In this document: positions 34,617 to 44,345 of the stretch, one piece after another
Position numbering within the stretch: position 1 is the first letter of the stretch
How the letters are laid out: each line of letters begins with the position of its first letter
Assembly (NCBI RefSeq): GCF_017873675.1
Contig: NZ_JAGGKK010000012.1
Coordinates: 62,001-126,000 of the forward strand
DNA: 64,000 nucleotides
Direction of reading: 5' to 3'
Source of the DNA: Virgibacillus litoralis
GTDB lineage: Bacteria; Bacillota; Bacilli; Bacillales; Amphibacillaceae
Translations under genes and position numbers: made by a program
The notes under the pieces: model-generated
Seen by the model: the letters and a program-made list of their open reading frames with translations, nothing else
Told to the model about the DNA's origin: nothing
The model's database searches: none

Positions 34617-36503
34617 TTAATTAGCAACTCGAGCAATCTTTCCCTGTTCAATATAAACAAGTAAAATGGAAACATCTGCTGGATTTACACCTGAAATTCG
34701 GGATGCCTGACCAACTGAAAGCGGACGTACTTCTTTCAGTTTTTCTTTGGCTTCAGATGCGATTCCATCAATATCATCATAATCAAGATTATCAGGAACT
34801 TTTTTGTCTTCCATTTTAAGCATACGTTCCACTTGTTCGTTTGACTTTTTAATATAACCTTCATACTTAATTTGTATTTCAACTTGCTCCCTAACATCGT
34901 ATGGAAGTGATTCATTTGGTTCGATTACTTTTTCAAGCATATCATACGTAATTTCAGGACGTTTCAGTAAATCATAAGCTTTAACCGCTTCTTTTAACGG
35001 GGTTCCATTTGCTTCATCCATCATTTGTTGAACATGCTCTTCTGGTTTAATGACAATTTTTGACAATCTTTTCTTTTCTTCTTCTACCAATCGTTTCTTT
35101 TCAACAAATTTATTATAACGTTCTTCAGTTATTAAGCCTAATTTGTAACCTGTTTCGGTCAGACGCATATCTGCATTATCATGACGCAATAACAAACGAT
35201 ACTCCGCACGTGATGTTAATAGACGATACGGTTCATTAGTTCCTTTTGTTACAAGGTCATCAATTAATACGCCAATATAAGCCTGTGAACGGTCCAAAAT
35301 TAATGGATCTTTTCCAAGTACTTTAGCAGCTGCATTAATTCCGGCCATAATTCCTTGTGCACCTGCTTCTTCATAACCGGAAGTTCCATTTATTTGACCT
35401 GCAGTAAAGAGTCCAGGGATTTTTTTTAATTCCAGTGTTGGCCATAACTGCGTAGGAACTACTGCATCATATTCAATCGCATAGCCTGCACGCATAATTT
35501 CCGCATTTTCCAGACCTAGAACTGATCGAACCATGTCATGCTGAATAGACTCTGGAAGTGACGTTGATAGTCCTTGTACATATACTTCTTCTGTATCTCT
35601 TCCTTCTGGCTCAAGGAAGATTTGGTGTCGCGGTTTATCATTAAATCGAACAATTTTATCTTCAATTGATGGACAATAACGTGGACCAGTACCACGTTTC
35701 ATTCCAGAATACATTGCAGATAGTGACAAATTATCATTAATTAGTTGATGGGTAACTTCGTTCGTGTACGTTAACCAGCAAGGAATCTGATCCAAAATAT
35801 ATTCGGTTGTTTCATATGAGAATGCTTGTGGTTTATTCTCTCCAGGCTGAATTTCCGTTTTTGAATAGTCAATTGTATGGCTATTCACACGTGGCGGTGT
35901 ACCAGTTTTAAATCGAGTGATTTCAATGCCTAGTTTTTCCAGGTGTTCAGATAGTTTTACCGATACACGCTGATTGTTTGGACCACTTTCGTATTCAAGA
36001 TCACCCATTAGCACTTTACCACGCATAAACGTACCTGTTGTAACAATTACAGTCTCTGCATGATAAGCAGCTTTTGATTCGGTAATAACCCCTTTACATA
36101 CACCATCTTCCATTATAAGTTCATTTACCATACCCTGTCTTAAGGTCAGATTTTCTTCGTTCTCAATGACATTTTTCATTTCTTTTATATACAAAGGCTT
36201 ATCAGCTTGAGCACGTAATGCCTGTACTGCTGGACCTTTTCCAGTATTCAACATGCGCATTTGAATATGGGTTTTATCAATTACTTTTGCCATTGCCCCA
36301 CCTAATGCATCTATCTCACGTACGACAATTCCTTTAGCAGGACCGCCTAATGATGGGTTACACGGCATAAAAGCAATCATATCTAAATTCAATGTCAGCA
36401 TAAGTGTTTTCGCACCCATTTTTGATGCAGCAATACCTGCTTCTACACCTGCATGACCTGCGCCAACAACGATTACATCATAATGTCCTGCATCATATAC
36501 CAT
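34617..36503 (-). CDS. mnmG: MnmG (GidA), tRNA wobble-uridine modification enzyme
   Basis: A 628-residue FAD-dependent protein that with MnmE installs the carboxymethylaminomethyl group on U34 of certain tRNAs. The dinucleotide fold [12 protein letters not shown] lies near the N-terminus, and the GidA signatures [10 protein letters not shown] and [16 protein letters not shown] are intact. Conserved order mnmE-mnmG-rsmG; here an element C copy lies between mnmE and mnmG. Confidence 0.97.
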   Translation of the reverse strand: MVYDAGHYDVIVVGAGHAGVEAGIAASKMGAKTLMLTLNLDMIAFMPCNPSLGGPAKGIVVREIDALGGAMAKVIDKTHIQMRMLNTGKGPAVQALRAQADKPLYIKEMKNVIENEENLTLRQGMVNELIMEDGVCKGVITESKAAYHAETVIVTTGTFMRGKVLMGDLEYESGPNNQRVSVKLSEHLEKLGIEITRFKTGTPPRVNSHTIDYSKTEIQPGENKPQAFSYETTEYILDQIPCWLTYTNEVTHQLINDNLSLSAMYSGMKRGTGPRYCPSIEDKIVRFNDKPRHQIFLEPEGRDTEEVYVQGLSTSLPESIQHDMVRSVLGLENAEIMRAGYAIEYDAVVPTQLWPTLELKKIPGLFTAGQINGTSGYEEAGAQGIMAGINAAAKVLGKDPLILDRSQAYIGVLIDDLVTKGTNEPYRLLTSRAEYRLLLRHDNADMRLTETGYKLGLITEERYNKFVEKKRLVEEEKKRLSKIVIKPEEHVQQMMDEANGTPLKEAVKAYDLLKRPEITYDMLEKVIEPNESLPYDVREQVEIQIKYEGYIKKSNEQVERMLKMEDKKVPDNLDYDDIDGIASEAKEKLKEVRPLSVGQASRISGVNPADVSILLVYIEQGKIARVAN

Positions 36504-36526
36504 ACTTTTTCATCCTTTCTTATTTA

Positions 36527-36610
36527 GCAGTTAAGAAAATACTTTCTTACTGCATAAGTGCAACTAGGGCTTATCTATATTAAAGGCATGGCGATAAGCC
36601 AAGTTTTCTA
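36527..36610 (-). repeat. Element C between mnmE and mnmG, reverse
   Basis: GCAGTTAAGAAAATACTTTCTTACTGC, GTGCAACTAGGGCTTATC and CATGGC-GATAA-GCCAAG then TTTTCTAA. One of only two left-arm copies in this orientation. Confidence 0.88.
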
Positions 36611-36616
36611 ATAATG

Positions 36617-37993
36617 CTACTTTCCTAAACAAAATTGTGAAAATAACTGATCAATTAAGCTATCACTAGCAGTATCTCCAATTATTTCACCTAAAAACTC
36701 CCATGTTCGTGTTACATCGATTTGTACAATATCAAGCGGCATATTCATATCAAGACTTCCCATTGCATCTTCAAGTGCTTGTTTCGCTTGCTTTAGCAAT
36801 TGAATATGTCTTATATTTGAAACATACGTCAAATCTCCAGCATCAAGTTCTCCAGCAAAGAATGTCTTAGCAATTGCGGACTCCATTTCATCAACACCCT
36901 CTTCTTTAATTAATGAGGTTGAAATGACTGGTTTACCTTCAGCTAGTTCATTGACTTTATTCATATCAAGTTTTGGCTCCAAATCAGATTTATTAATAAT
37001 AACAATATAATCCAATCCTTGAACAGCCTCAAAAAGTTTCTCATCCTCGATGGTTAATTCTTCATTATAATTTAATACAAATAATATAAGATCTGACTCT
37101 TTCAACACTTTTCTTGACCGTTCAACACCTATTTTCTCAACAATATCTTCCGTTTCTCGAATACCAGCTGTATCTACCAGCCGAAGCGGCACGCCACGAA
37201 CATTAACGTATTCTTCAATCGTATCACGAGTTGTACCAGGTACTTCTGTTACAATTGCTTTATTTTCTTGGACAAGTGTATTCATTAATGATGATTTACC
37301 AACATTTGGACGCCCAATAATTGCTGTACCCAATCCTTCACGCAAAATTTTCCCCTGCTTTGCTACCTGTAAAAGTTCCTCTATTTCAGCATGCACTTCT
37401 TTTGATTTGCTACGCATCATTTCATTCGACATTTCTTCTACATCATCATACTCAGGGTAATCTATATTCACCTCTACGTGGGCAACTGTTTCAAGTAATT
37501 CCTGTCTGAGCTGTCCGATCAGTTCTGATAATCGTCCGTCCATTTGCTTTAATGCTACCGACATAGCTTTGTCTGTTTTGGACCGAATCAGATCCATTAC
37601 AGCTTCAGCCTGTGATAAATCAATTCGACCATGTAAGAAAGCGCGTTTTGTAAATTCTCCTGGTTCAGCAATTCTTACCCCTTCTCCAAGTACTATCTCT
37701 AACACTCGGTTTACAGCTACCATACCACCGTGACAATTGATTTCAACAATATCTTCACGTGTGAATGTTTTTGGAGCACGCATCACCGAAACCATCACTT
37801 CCTCAGCAACATCATTTGTCGCAGGATCGATAATTTTTCCATAATGAATGGTATGGGTATCAACATCAAGTAAATTTTTCCCTTGAAACAACCCAGCTGT
37901 AACAGGAATTGCTTTTGGTCCACTTAACCGCACTATTGCAATTGCCCCTTCACCTATTGGTGTCGATATCGCAGTAATTGTATCTGTCTCCAT
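36617..37993 (-). CDS. mnmE: MnmE (TrmE), tRNA-modifying GTPase
   Basis: A 458-residue GTPase partner of MnmG. Folate-binding N-terminal domain (1-120), helical domain, inserted G domain (about 220-375) with [17 protein letters not shown] and NKSD, and the C-terminal FCLGK motif whose Cys is catalytically required. GGAGGTG spaced six bases from the ATG at 37993 (METDTITAI) selects this start over upstream in-frame codons and gives the usual length. Confidence 0.96.
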   Translation of the reverse strand: METDTITAISTPIGEGAIAIVRLSGPKAIPVTAGLFQGKNLLDVDTHTIHYGKIIDPATNDVAEEVMVSVMRAPKTFTREDIVEINCHGGMVAVNRVLEIVLGEGVRIAEPGEFTKRAFLHGRIDLSQAEAVMDLIRSKTDKAMSVALKQMDGRLSELIGQLRQELLETVAHVEVNIDYPEYDDVEEMSNEMMRSKSKEVHAEIEELLQVAKQGKILREGLGTAIIGRPNVGKSSLMNTLVQENKAIVTEVPGTTRDTIEEYVNVRGVPLRLVDTAGIRETEDIVEKIGVERSRKVLKESDLILFVLNYNEELTIEDEKLFEAVQGLDYIVIINKSDLEPKLDMNKVNELAEGKPVISTSLIKEEGVDEMESAIAKTFFAGELDAGDLTYVSNIRHIQLLKQAKQALEDAMGSLDMNMPLDIVQIDVTRTWEFLGEIIGDTASDSLIDQLFSQFCLGK

Positions 37994-38100
37994 TTCTTTC
38001 ACCTCCATCATTTTCAACTTTAATTTAATTTATATTTAAATGCTTATATTTTTATTGTCACTAACTTAATAGAATATCACATTTTTAATCAAAAATAAAC

Positions 38101-38157
38101 TTATCCACAATTACAAAAAACAAACATTAAAAAAACCTTTTATCCACATGTGAATAA
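38101..38157. promoter_or_regulatory. DnaA boxes upstream of mnmE
   Basis: Perfect boxes at 38101-38109 and 38140-38148 and a one-mismatch inverted box TGTGAATAA at 38149-38157. The last two form the stem of the adjacent terminator. Confidence 0.6.
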
Positions 38158-38168
38158 AAGGTTTTTTT
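38136..38168 (-). terminator. Terminator of the M28 peptidase gene built from DnaA boxes
   Basis: ACCTTTTATCCACA and TGTGAATAAAAGGT form a stem with T-rich flanks on the plus strand and A-rich on the left, giving TTTTTTAATG on the minus strand. Confidence 0.7.
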
Positions 38169-38189
38169 AGATTGGAAACTTATTAACAA

Positions 38190-39185
38190 TTAAAGATTTG
38201 GTTCTTCATAATAATAATCCACAGGGACTGGTGCTACATTTGATTTTTCCAGTGCAGGTGTATCCTTTCGAGCTGCCTGGTAAATAGCTGAACCAACGAT
38301 ATCTGTCACATTCTTTAATTTTTCTTTACTAATATGTTCCAGTACGTCATCTTCCGTATGATACCACGGCTCTAGAGGTGTATGAATGAATAATGCTGCA
38401 GGGATACCTAAATTATGAAAAGCAACATGATCACTTCTTCCAAGCTCACTATATGGAACAAGTTCACTTACTCTGGATCCTGCTGCAGCACCAAGGTCTG
38501 TTACTGTATTTTTTTCACCATTAGCAGTAAACATAACTAGGTCTCCTGCATCTTCACTGCCAACCATATCCATTTGGAACATCGCAACCGTATTTTCGGC
38601 ATCCTCAGCTGACATTGCTTCTGCATATTTACGTGATCCCCATAGACCATACTCCTCCGCACCAAATGCTACAAATTTAATTGACGTATCTGTTGGTGTA
38701 CTTGCATACACCCTAGCTAGTTCAAGAAGAGCAGCAGTACCTGACGCATCATCGTTTGCACCTTGCCCCCACGGTACAGAGTCATGATGTGACCCTACTA
38801 TAATTTCTTGACCTGTGTCATGATTCTTCAGTGGCTCTTTTGTTGCTTCTACATTATAAGAAGTAACTTCTTCTCCACCCGAAGGAAAGGTAAATTCCTG
38901 TACAGAAACATTCTCATATCCATAACTTTCAAATTGATCAACAAGGTATTCAACCGTCTCTAACTCACCTTCAGTACCAGCACCACGGGGGCCTATTTCC
39001 TCTGATAAATAACTAACGTGCTGATAAATATTTTCAACGTTCACCCGCTTAACGACTTTATTGTCAAAAGCTTGACTAGATTGGTCGTTTGATGCATCTT
39101 GCGGTGCTGCATATACTGGTGTACCTATCATAAGCAACATTGCCAGTATAAGTATTGAAATTTTTCCGTGTTTCAAAGAATCCAC
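38190..39185 (-). CDS. Secreted M28-family zinc aminopeptidase
   Basis: A 331-residue exported peptidase, similar in class to Bacillus YwaD and Streptomyces aminopeptidases. The signal peptide ends about residue 27 (PVYAAPQ). The zinc ligands and catalytic acids are in GSHHDSV, GANDDASGTA, FGAEEYGLWGS, and the His/Asp of LGRSDHVAFHNLGIPA and YHTEDD. It should release N-terminal amino acids outside the cell. It is monocistronic, between mnmE and a large repeat block, and is not part of the usual oriC set, so it was probably added. Confidence 0.9.
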   Translation of the reverse strand: MDSLKHGKISILILAMLLMIGTPVYAAPQDASNDQSSQAFDNKVVKRVNVENIYQHVSYLSEEIGPRGAGTEGELETVEYLVDQFESYGYENVSVQEFTFPSGGEEVTSYNVEATKEPLKNHDTGQEIIVGSHHDSVPWGQGANDDASGTAALLELARVYASTPTDTSIKFVAFGAEEYGLWGSRKYAEAMSAEDAENTVAMFQMDMVGSEDAGDLVMFTANGEKNTVTDLGAAAGSRVSELVPYSELGRSDHVAFHNLGIPAALFIHTPLEPWYHTEDDVLEHISKEKLKNVTDIVGSAIYQAARKDTPALEKSNVAPVPVDYYYEEPNL

Positions 39186-39304
39186 TCCTTTATCGATTTA
39201 CGTAATCATTCGATTATCTTTGTGTGGATTCCTCTATTCAATAGAAAAACAGTAAAATAGTTTGAGTTGAAACAGGCTATAATTGGTTAATTCATCCTTT
39301 TGTA

Positions 39305-39375
39305 CTAATTAGTAAACTTGATTTATCGCAAAGATTTAATGGCGAAATTCTTAGCTAGCATTCACACTAAATGTT
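39305..39375 (+). repeat. Decayed element C, forward
   Basis: TTAGTAAACTTGATTTATCGCAAAG and ATGGCGAAATTCTTAGCTAGCATTCAC follow the first half of element C; the second hairpin is lost. First item in the gene-free stretch 39186-39919. Confidence 0.5.
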
Positions 39376-39429
39376 ACTAAATAGATATAAAATGCGAAGT
39401 ACTTTTTAAAAAGTATGAGTGCTATAATG

Positions 39430-39550
39430 CCGCTCCGGAAATACACTTCGTGCACCTAGGGCGGCTGATGAGCCTCCTTGCTCCTACGTCGCTGCGTAGT
39501 CTCATCTAGGCCTCAGCTCCCACTGGAGTCTACGTGTATTTCCTCCGCTG
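39430..39550 (-). repeat. Element A
   Basis: Very close to the copies at 4450 and 14311, with the same preceding block (TGCGAAGTACTTTTTAAAAAG). Arms GGAAATACAC and GTGTATTTCC are intact. Confidence 0.85.
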
Positions 39551-39601
39551 TTGACTGAAGTAGGAATCGCTATAGAATAAATCTGTGACAGCACTACACT
39601 A

Positions 39602-39734
39602 GTCCGGGTGAGCGGAGGGCGGTGACTCCTGCGGGAATAGCAACAGCTGAAGATCCCGCAGGAAGCGGTTTTGGCTTCCGAGGAAGCTGAAGCGTTGCCC
39701 GCGGAAAGCATCCGCCCGCAGCGACCCCGGACTG
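39602..39734 (+). repeat. GC-rich palindromic repeat, element B
   Basis: Ends AGTCCGGG and CCCCGGACT are inverted. Inside are GTGACTCCTGCGGGA, GATCCCGCAGGAAGC and TTGCCCGCGGAAAGC. It is strongly GC-rich against its surroundings and shares core words with element A. I recognise this type as widespread in Bacillaceae genomes but know no formal name. Confidence 0.8.
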
Positions 39735-39780
39735 CGGGACGAGAGTTTATTCCAGCAGTTACTACGCATTCTATTTCAAC

Positions 39781-39844
39781 TACGTATTAGATCCAACCAT
39801 TGAAGTTGAACATTCTAAACATCCTATCCTGTTATTAATCGTCT
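39781..39844 (-). repeat. Repeat unit D, reverse
   Basis: Reverse complement matches 14198-14263 over about 65 bp. Flanks the A/B block on the side opposite to that at 14.2 kb. Confidence 0.7.
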
Positions 39845-39876
39845 TTAAAGTGGAAATCCCACCCTCGAATAGCGCC

Positions 39877-39911
39877 TAAAAAAAATCCCTAGGAATTTAC
39901 CTAGGGATTTT
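39877..39911 (-). terminator. Terminator of yidC-jag
   Basis: AATCCCTAGG and CCTAGGGATT form a perfect stem followed by eight T on the minus strand. Confidence 0.88.
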
Positions 39912-39919
39912 AATAGTTT

Positions 39920-40534
39920 TTATGGTTTTATAACAATATGGCGATGTGGCTCGACACCGTCTGAATAGGTGGAGATCTCTTTATTTCCTTGCAAAGCGCT
40001 ATGGATCAGTTTACGTTCGAACGCTGGCATAGGTTCTAGCGCAACTTTCTTGTTTAGCCGTGTCGCTTTATCAGCCATTTTATGTGCAAGAGATTCAAGT
40101 GTTTCTTTTCTGCGTCCTCGGTACCCCTCTGCATCAACAGTGACAGTGTAATAAGCTTTCCCATCCTTGTTTATTACAAGATGTGCTAAATATTGGATTG
40201 CATTTAGGGTTTGGCCGCGTTTTCCAATTAATAAAGCTATCTTTTCACCTGATAATTCAAACGTTACGTGATTGTCTTCAACTTTTGTTGTGATTTGAGT
40301 TGAAACATTCATATTTTCCGTTACTTCCTGCAAAAACTTTTCAGCTTGTTCTATTTGATTTTTAGCAATTATAACTTTCACAATTGCTCGCTTTGAACCA
40401 AATATACCCAAAAGTCCTTTCTTGCCTTCATCAATAACATCTACTTCTACGTGGTCCCTTGTTGTGTTTAACTGCTCTAATGCTGATTGGACCGCTTCTT
40501 CAACAGTTTGTCCGCTAGCAGTTATTTCTCTCAC
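39920..40534 (-). CDS. jag: Jag (KhpB/EloR) RNA-binding protein
   Basis: A 204-residue cytoplasmic protein: Jag-N domain (about 1-50), type II KH domain with [14 protein letters not shown] (about 108-123), and an R3H domain (about 140-204). It binds RNA, usually with KhpA, and influences division and elongation. It overlaps the yidC stop by four bases. Order rpmH-rnpA-yidC-jag is conserved. Confidence 0.95.
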   Translation of the reverse strand: MREITASGQTVEEAVQSALEQLNTTRDHVEVDVIDEGKKGLLGIFGSKRAIVKVIIAKNQIEQAEKFLQEVTENMNVSTQITTKVEDNHVTFELSGEKIALLIGKRGQTLNAIQYLAHLVINKDGKAYYTVTVDAEGYRGRRKETLESLAHKMADKATRLNKKVALEPMPAFERKLIHSALQGNKEISTYSDGVEPHRHIVIKP

Positions 40535-41301
40535 TTTTCGTCTCCTCCAGTACTTGCGTTTTTCATCATTGGTTTACGGATGAATAACGTTTGTGCCACC
40601 ATAAAGATATTACCAACTACCCAGTACAACGCTAACGCTGATGGGAAAAACATTGCAAAAACGGTAATCATAATTGGCATCACATACAGCATAACCATCA
40701 TTTGCGGGTTTTGTGCTGCAGGACTGCCTGCCATCATTAACTTTTGCTGTAGAAAAGTAGCACCACCAGCAACTATTGGCAAAATGAAGAATGGATCTGC
40801 TTCTCCTAACTGAAACCATAGAAAAGTATGTGTTTGAATTTCTCCAGTACGCATAATAGCATGGTATATCGCAATTAATATCGGCATTTGCACAAAAATT
40901 GGCAAACAACCCGCAAGTGGGTTTACTCCGTGTTTCTGGAATAGAGCCATTGTTTCCTGTTGTAATTGCTGCTGTGTTTTCGCATCTTTTGAACTATATT
41001 TCTTTTGAATTTCTTTAAGTTCAGGTTGAATATCCTGCATTGCTTTTGAACTCTTTAATTGCTTCACGTTTAATGGCAATAATACTAAACGAACAATTAT
41101 GGTAACAATTACAATCGATAAACCGTAGTTTCCATCAAACAATTCAGCAAAATATGTAATTAGCCATGACATTGGATATACAAACCATTCCGCCCAGATT
41201 CCCTCTGTATTTTCATCAATTGGTTGATTGACATCCATACAACCAGAAAGAACTGCCAGCAACCCTATTAAGGTAACAAGCAAATAAAACTTTTTACGCA
41301 A
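40531..41301 (-). CDS. spoIIIJ: YidC/Oxa1 membrane insertase (SpoIIIJ type)
   Basis: A 256-residue lipoprotein insertase. The lipobox LSGC gives lipidated Cys21. Five membrane helices follow, with the conserved Arg in the first ([15 protein letters not shown]) lining the hydrophilic groove. A cytoplasmic hairpin (about 85-115) and a basic tail are present. Position beside jag matches SpoIIIJ, the paralogue needed for sporulation. Confidence 0.95.
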   Translation of the reverse strand: MRKKFYLLVTLIGLLAVLSGCMDVNQPIDENTEGIWAEWFVYPMSWLITYFAELFDGNYGLSIVIVTIIVRLVLLPLNVKQLKSSKAMQDIQPELKEIQKKYSSKDAKTQQQLQQETMALFQKHGVNPLAGCLPIFVQMPILIAIYHAIMRTGEIQTHTFLWFQLGEADPFFILPIVAGGATFLQQKLMMAGSPAAQNPQMMVMLYVMPIMITVFAMFFPSALALYWVVGNIFMVAQTLFIRKPMMKNASTGGDEK

Positions 41302-41429
41302 TTTGTTTCCTCCTAACTATTCGAACAGCGCAAACACTTGTCCAAGTGCTGGTGCTAAACAACAAATCCCTAAAATAACCATTCTAATTGCTATTTTATC
41401 ATTAAATGATTATAAGATTCTATATAAAT

Positions 41430-41783
41430 TCATAATTGACTACTTTTTTTTAATAGACGCTCTCTAGATAATAAATGAATTAAACTTTTTTTGACTTCAT
41501 GAAAGTTCATCTTTTTTGTTGGCTGGCGCGCAATGATTACCATATCAAATGTGGGTAACACTCTTTCATCCAACTCATGAAAAGCTTGCCTTAAATACCG
41601 CTTGATCCGGTTTCTCATAACAGCATTTCCAATTTTTTTACCTACTGAAATACCAATACGAAAATGATCCTGGTCTGGTTTTTTTACATAATAAATGACA
41701 AGCTGCCGATTAGCAAAAGACTTTCCACTCTTGAATACATGTTGAAATTCTTCATTATCCTTTATTCGAAATATTTTTTTCAT
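41430..41783 (-). CDS. rnpA: Ribonuclease P protein component
   Basis: A 117-residue basic protein that assists the RNA subunit in cutting tRNA 5' leaders. The RNR motif [15 protein letters not shown] is intact, with [10 protein letters not shown] near the start. About 130 bp separate it from yidC and about 300 bp from rpmH, a gap that here holds an element C copy. Confidence 0.95.
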   Translation of the reverse strand: MKKIFRIKDNEEFQHVFKSGKSFANRQLVIYYVKKPDQDHFRIGISVGKKIGNAVMRNRIKRYLRQAFHELDERVLPTFDMVIIARQPTKKMNFHEVKKSLIHLLSRERLLKKSSQL

Positions 41784-41829
41784 AATTTATCACCTTTATT
41801 ATTCAAAAGCGCAAGCATCTATAACCACC

Positions 41830-41920
41830 TTAGAAAACTTGGCTTATAGCCAAGCCTTAATATAGATAAGCCTTAGTTGCAATTATGCAGTAAGAGAGGA
41901 TTTATACTCTCTTTATCTGC
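41830..41920 (+). repeat. Element C, forward, between rpmH and rnpA
   Basis: Complete copy. Its second hairpin has AGAGAG/CTCTCT in place of AGAAAG/CTTTCT, a compensatory pair of changes that preserves the stem. A decayed fragment follows at 41974-42000. Confidence 0.9.
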
Positions 41921-42051
41921 TAAAAGTAAACTTTACGCTTAATAAGCAGCGGCCCTTAACCTAAGAACCACTGCTCTATTAGATAGTCTGGCTTATCGCC
42001 AAATCTTTTAGTCCTAATTATTGCATATGCTTATAATAAATTTCTACAGTG

Positions 42052-42082
42052 GAAAAAAGACCACTGAGATCTTTTCAGTGGC

Positions 42083-42083
<1 letters not shown>
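42052..42083 (-). terminator. Terminator directly after rpmH
   Basis: On the minus strand GGCCACTGA and TCAGTGGTC pair, followed by TTTTTTCC. It touches the rpmH stop and would reduce read-through into rnpA. Confidence 0.75.
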
Positions 42084-42217
<134 letters not shown>

Positions 42218-42287
42218 TTATCTTGCACCTCCCTGAGGAATTAAAACTCCAAATTACAAATAACTTATCAAGTAGACAGTCTAAGTC

Positions 42288-42317
42288 ATTATACTTAAAA
42301 CGTACGACATCTGTCAA
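42288..42317 (-). promoter_or_regulatory. sigma-A promoter of rpmH
   Basis: On the minus strand TTGACA, an 18-base spacer and TATAAT, both boxes perfect. DnaA boxes begin 18 bases upstream of the -35. Confidence 0.85.
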
Positions 42318-42334
42318 CTTCATGTATGATTTTT

Positions 42335-42674
42335 TTATCCACATACCAATGTTAAAATATAATTTATCCAAATTTATTATCCACAACAATTATCGACAAG
42401 ATAACCACATAATATAATGATGTGGATAAATCCTGTCTACATGTGCTGGTTTTTGTGGATAACTGTCGAATAGCCGTTGCAACTTCTCTATTTTTTTGGT
42501 ATTATATTTGTGTTTTAATATGTGTAAATCTATCTTCAGATTTTTGATTATCCACAGACTGTGGAAAAAATGTGGACATTTGTTCACACCTCTGTTCATT
42601 AGCTTATCAACAATTCTGTGGATATCGTATATAACCTGACAAAACCTTTTGTGCTTCTGATATTTATATCCACA
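42335..42674. promoter_or_regulatory. oriC, left part: DnaA-box array between rpmH and dnaA
   Basis: Perfect boxes at 42335-42343, 42377-42385, 42421-42429 (inverted), 42454-42462 (inverted) and 42548-42556. One-mismatch boxes lie at 42364, 42390, 42560, 42604, 42617 and 42666. This corresponds to the incA/incB box region upstream of dnaA in Bacillus. It fills the gene-free stretch 42218-42807; the dnaA promoter must lie in its right part but no clear -35/-10 pair stands out. Confidence 0.92.
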
Positions 42675-42807
42675 ACTAAGTTAATATGCTTTTATTTTTT
42701 ATTTTATACATAACACCTTTCCGTCTTTCGTTGTAACCAATACATACTGAAAGATTGAGAGAGGTTTTTTCTATCACTTATTTAGTAATTGAAAGGGGTG
42801 AACCAGT

Positions 42808-44160
42808 TTGGAAAACATTGATGAATTATGGACAGCAACATTAGAAAAAATTGAAGAGAAGATCAGCAAACCTAGTTTTGACACTTGGTTAAAAAATACA
42901 AAAGCCGAAAAGCTGGAAGAGGATACATTAATTGTGTCAGCACCAAATGAATTTGCACGAGACTGGTTAGAAGGCAGATATACACAATTAATTGATGATA
43001 TTTTAGTAGATATCACTGGGGCTAACTTGTCTACTCAATTCATTATTCCTGAATCACAAGAACAAGTTGACGAAATAGATGCTGCTCCTAAAAAAGTACC
43101 ATCTATGAAGAATAATGGTGGTTTTGATGCACCTAAAACAATGCTCAACTCAAAGTATACCTTTGATACATTTGTTATTGGATCAGGTAACCGCTTTGCA
43201 CATGCAGCTTCCTTAGCTGTTGCCGAAGCTCCAGCTAAAGCATACAATCCATTATTTATATATGGTGGTGTTGGACTTGGTAAAACACATTTAATGCATG
43301 CGATTGGTCATTATGTACAAGACCATAATCCTGAAGCAAAAGTAGTTTATTTATCATCTGAAAAATTTACAAATGAATTTATCAACGCCATTATGGATAA
43401 CAAAGCAACTAGTTTCAGAAATAAATATCGAAATATTGATGTTTTATTAATTGATGATATTCAATTCCTTGCTGGTAAAGAACAAACCCAGGAAGAATTT
43501 TTCCACACATTTAATACGTTACATGAAGAAAATAAGCAAATTATTATTTCCAGTGATCGACCTCCCAAGGAAATACCTACACTAGAGGATCGATTGCGTT
43601 CACGATTTGAATGGGGATTAATTACAGACATTACACCACCAGATCTAGAGACAAGAATTGCTATCCTTAGCAAAAAAGCTAAAGCAGAAGGACTTGATAT
43701 TCCAAATGAGGTAATGCTTTATATTGCTAATCAAATTGATACAAATATTCGTGAATTAGAGGGGGCGTTAATTCGAGTTGTAGCTTATTCCTCATTAGTA
43801 AATCAGGATATTGACGCATCACTTGCAGCTGATGCACTCAAGGATATTATTCCAAGCAGTAAACCACGTACTATAACAATTCACGGAATTCAAGAAGCTG
43901 TAGGAGAAAAGTACAATATTAAACTGGAAGACTTTATGGCTAAGAAACGCACCAAATCAATTGCTTTTCCTAGGCAAATTGCGATGTATCTTTCAAGAGA
44001 ACTTACTGATTTTTCATTACCTAAAATAGGAGAAGAATTTGGCGGTCGTGATCACACAACCGTTATTCACGCACATGAAAAAATAAGTAAAATGATGGAA
44101 AATGACACACTTATGCACAAAGATATTGAAGATTTAAAAGAACAATTGAAATCTTTTTAA
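42808..44160 (+). CDS. dnaA: DnaA, replication initiator
   Basis: A 450-residue AAA+ ATPase that binds DnaA boxes, melts oriC and loads helicase. Domain I (1-85), a short linker, the AAA+ core with Walker [11 protein letters not shown] and Walker [12 protein letters not shown], sensor 2 with NIRELEGAL, and domain IV with the DNA-binding signature [15 protein letters not shown]. It starts with TTG, as in B. subtilis, eight bases after AAAGGGGTG. Confidence 0.98.
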   Translation: MENIDELWTATLEKIEEKISKPSFDTWLKNTKAEKLEEDTLIVSAPNEFARDWLEGRYTQLIDDILVDITGANLSTQFIIPESQEQVDEIDAAPKKVPSMKNNGGFDAPKTMLNSKYTFDTFVIGSGNRFAHAASLAVAEAPAKAYNPLFIYGGVGLGKTHLMHAIGHYVQDHNPEAKVVYLSSEKFTNEFINAIMDNKATSFRNKYRNIDVLLIDDIQFLAGKEQTQEEFFHTFNTLHEENKQIIISSDRPPKEIPTLEDRLRSRFEWGLITDITPPDLETRIAILSKKAKAEGLDIPNEVMLYIANQIDTNIRELEGALIRVVAYSSLVNQDIDASLAADALKDIIPSSKPRTITIHGIQEAVGEKYNIKLEDFMAKKRTKSIAFPRQIAMYLSRELTDFSLPKIGEEFGGRDHTTVIHAHEKISKMMENDTLMHKDIEDLKEQLKSF

Positions 44161-44209
44161 ACTATCAACATGTTAATAATGTTAATAGGGAAACAAACTT
44201 ATAAACAAT

Positions 44210-44325
44210 CTATCCACATGGGGATAACTTTATGTTTCTTGAACTTTTAACGGTTATCCACATAATCACAGTCCCTATTACTATTATTACTATATTTTTA
44301 TAAATAAAAGATATAATATATGCAT
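44210..44325. promoter_or_regulatory. oriC, right part: DnaA boxes, DnaA-trios and unwinding region
   Basis: CTATCCACA at 44210-44218, inverted TGGGGATAA at 44219-44227 and a perfect TTATCCACA at 44254-44262. A short GC patch (GTCCC) leads into six contiguous DnaA-trios on the plus strand as CTA TTA CTA TTA TTA CTA (44275-44292), then an A/T-only tract to about 44325. This is the basal unwinding module as in B. subtilis between dnaA and dnaN. Confidence 0.9.
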
Positions 44326-44345
44326 AAAAAAGGAGAATAAATTCA

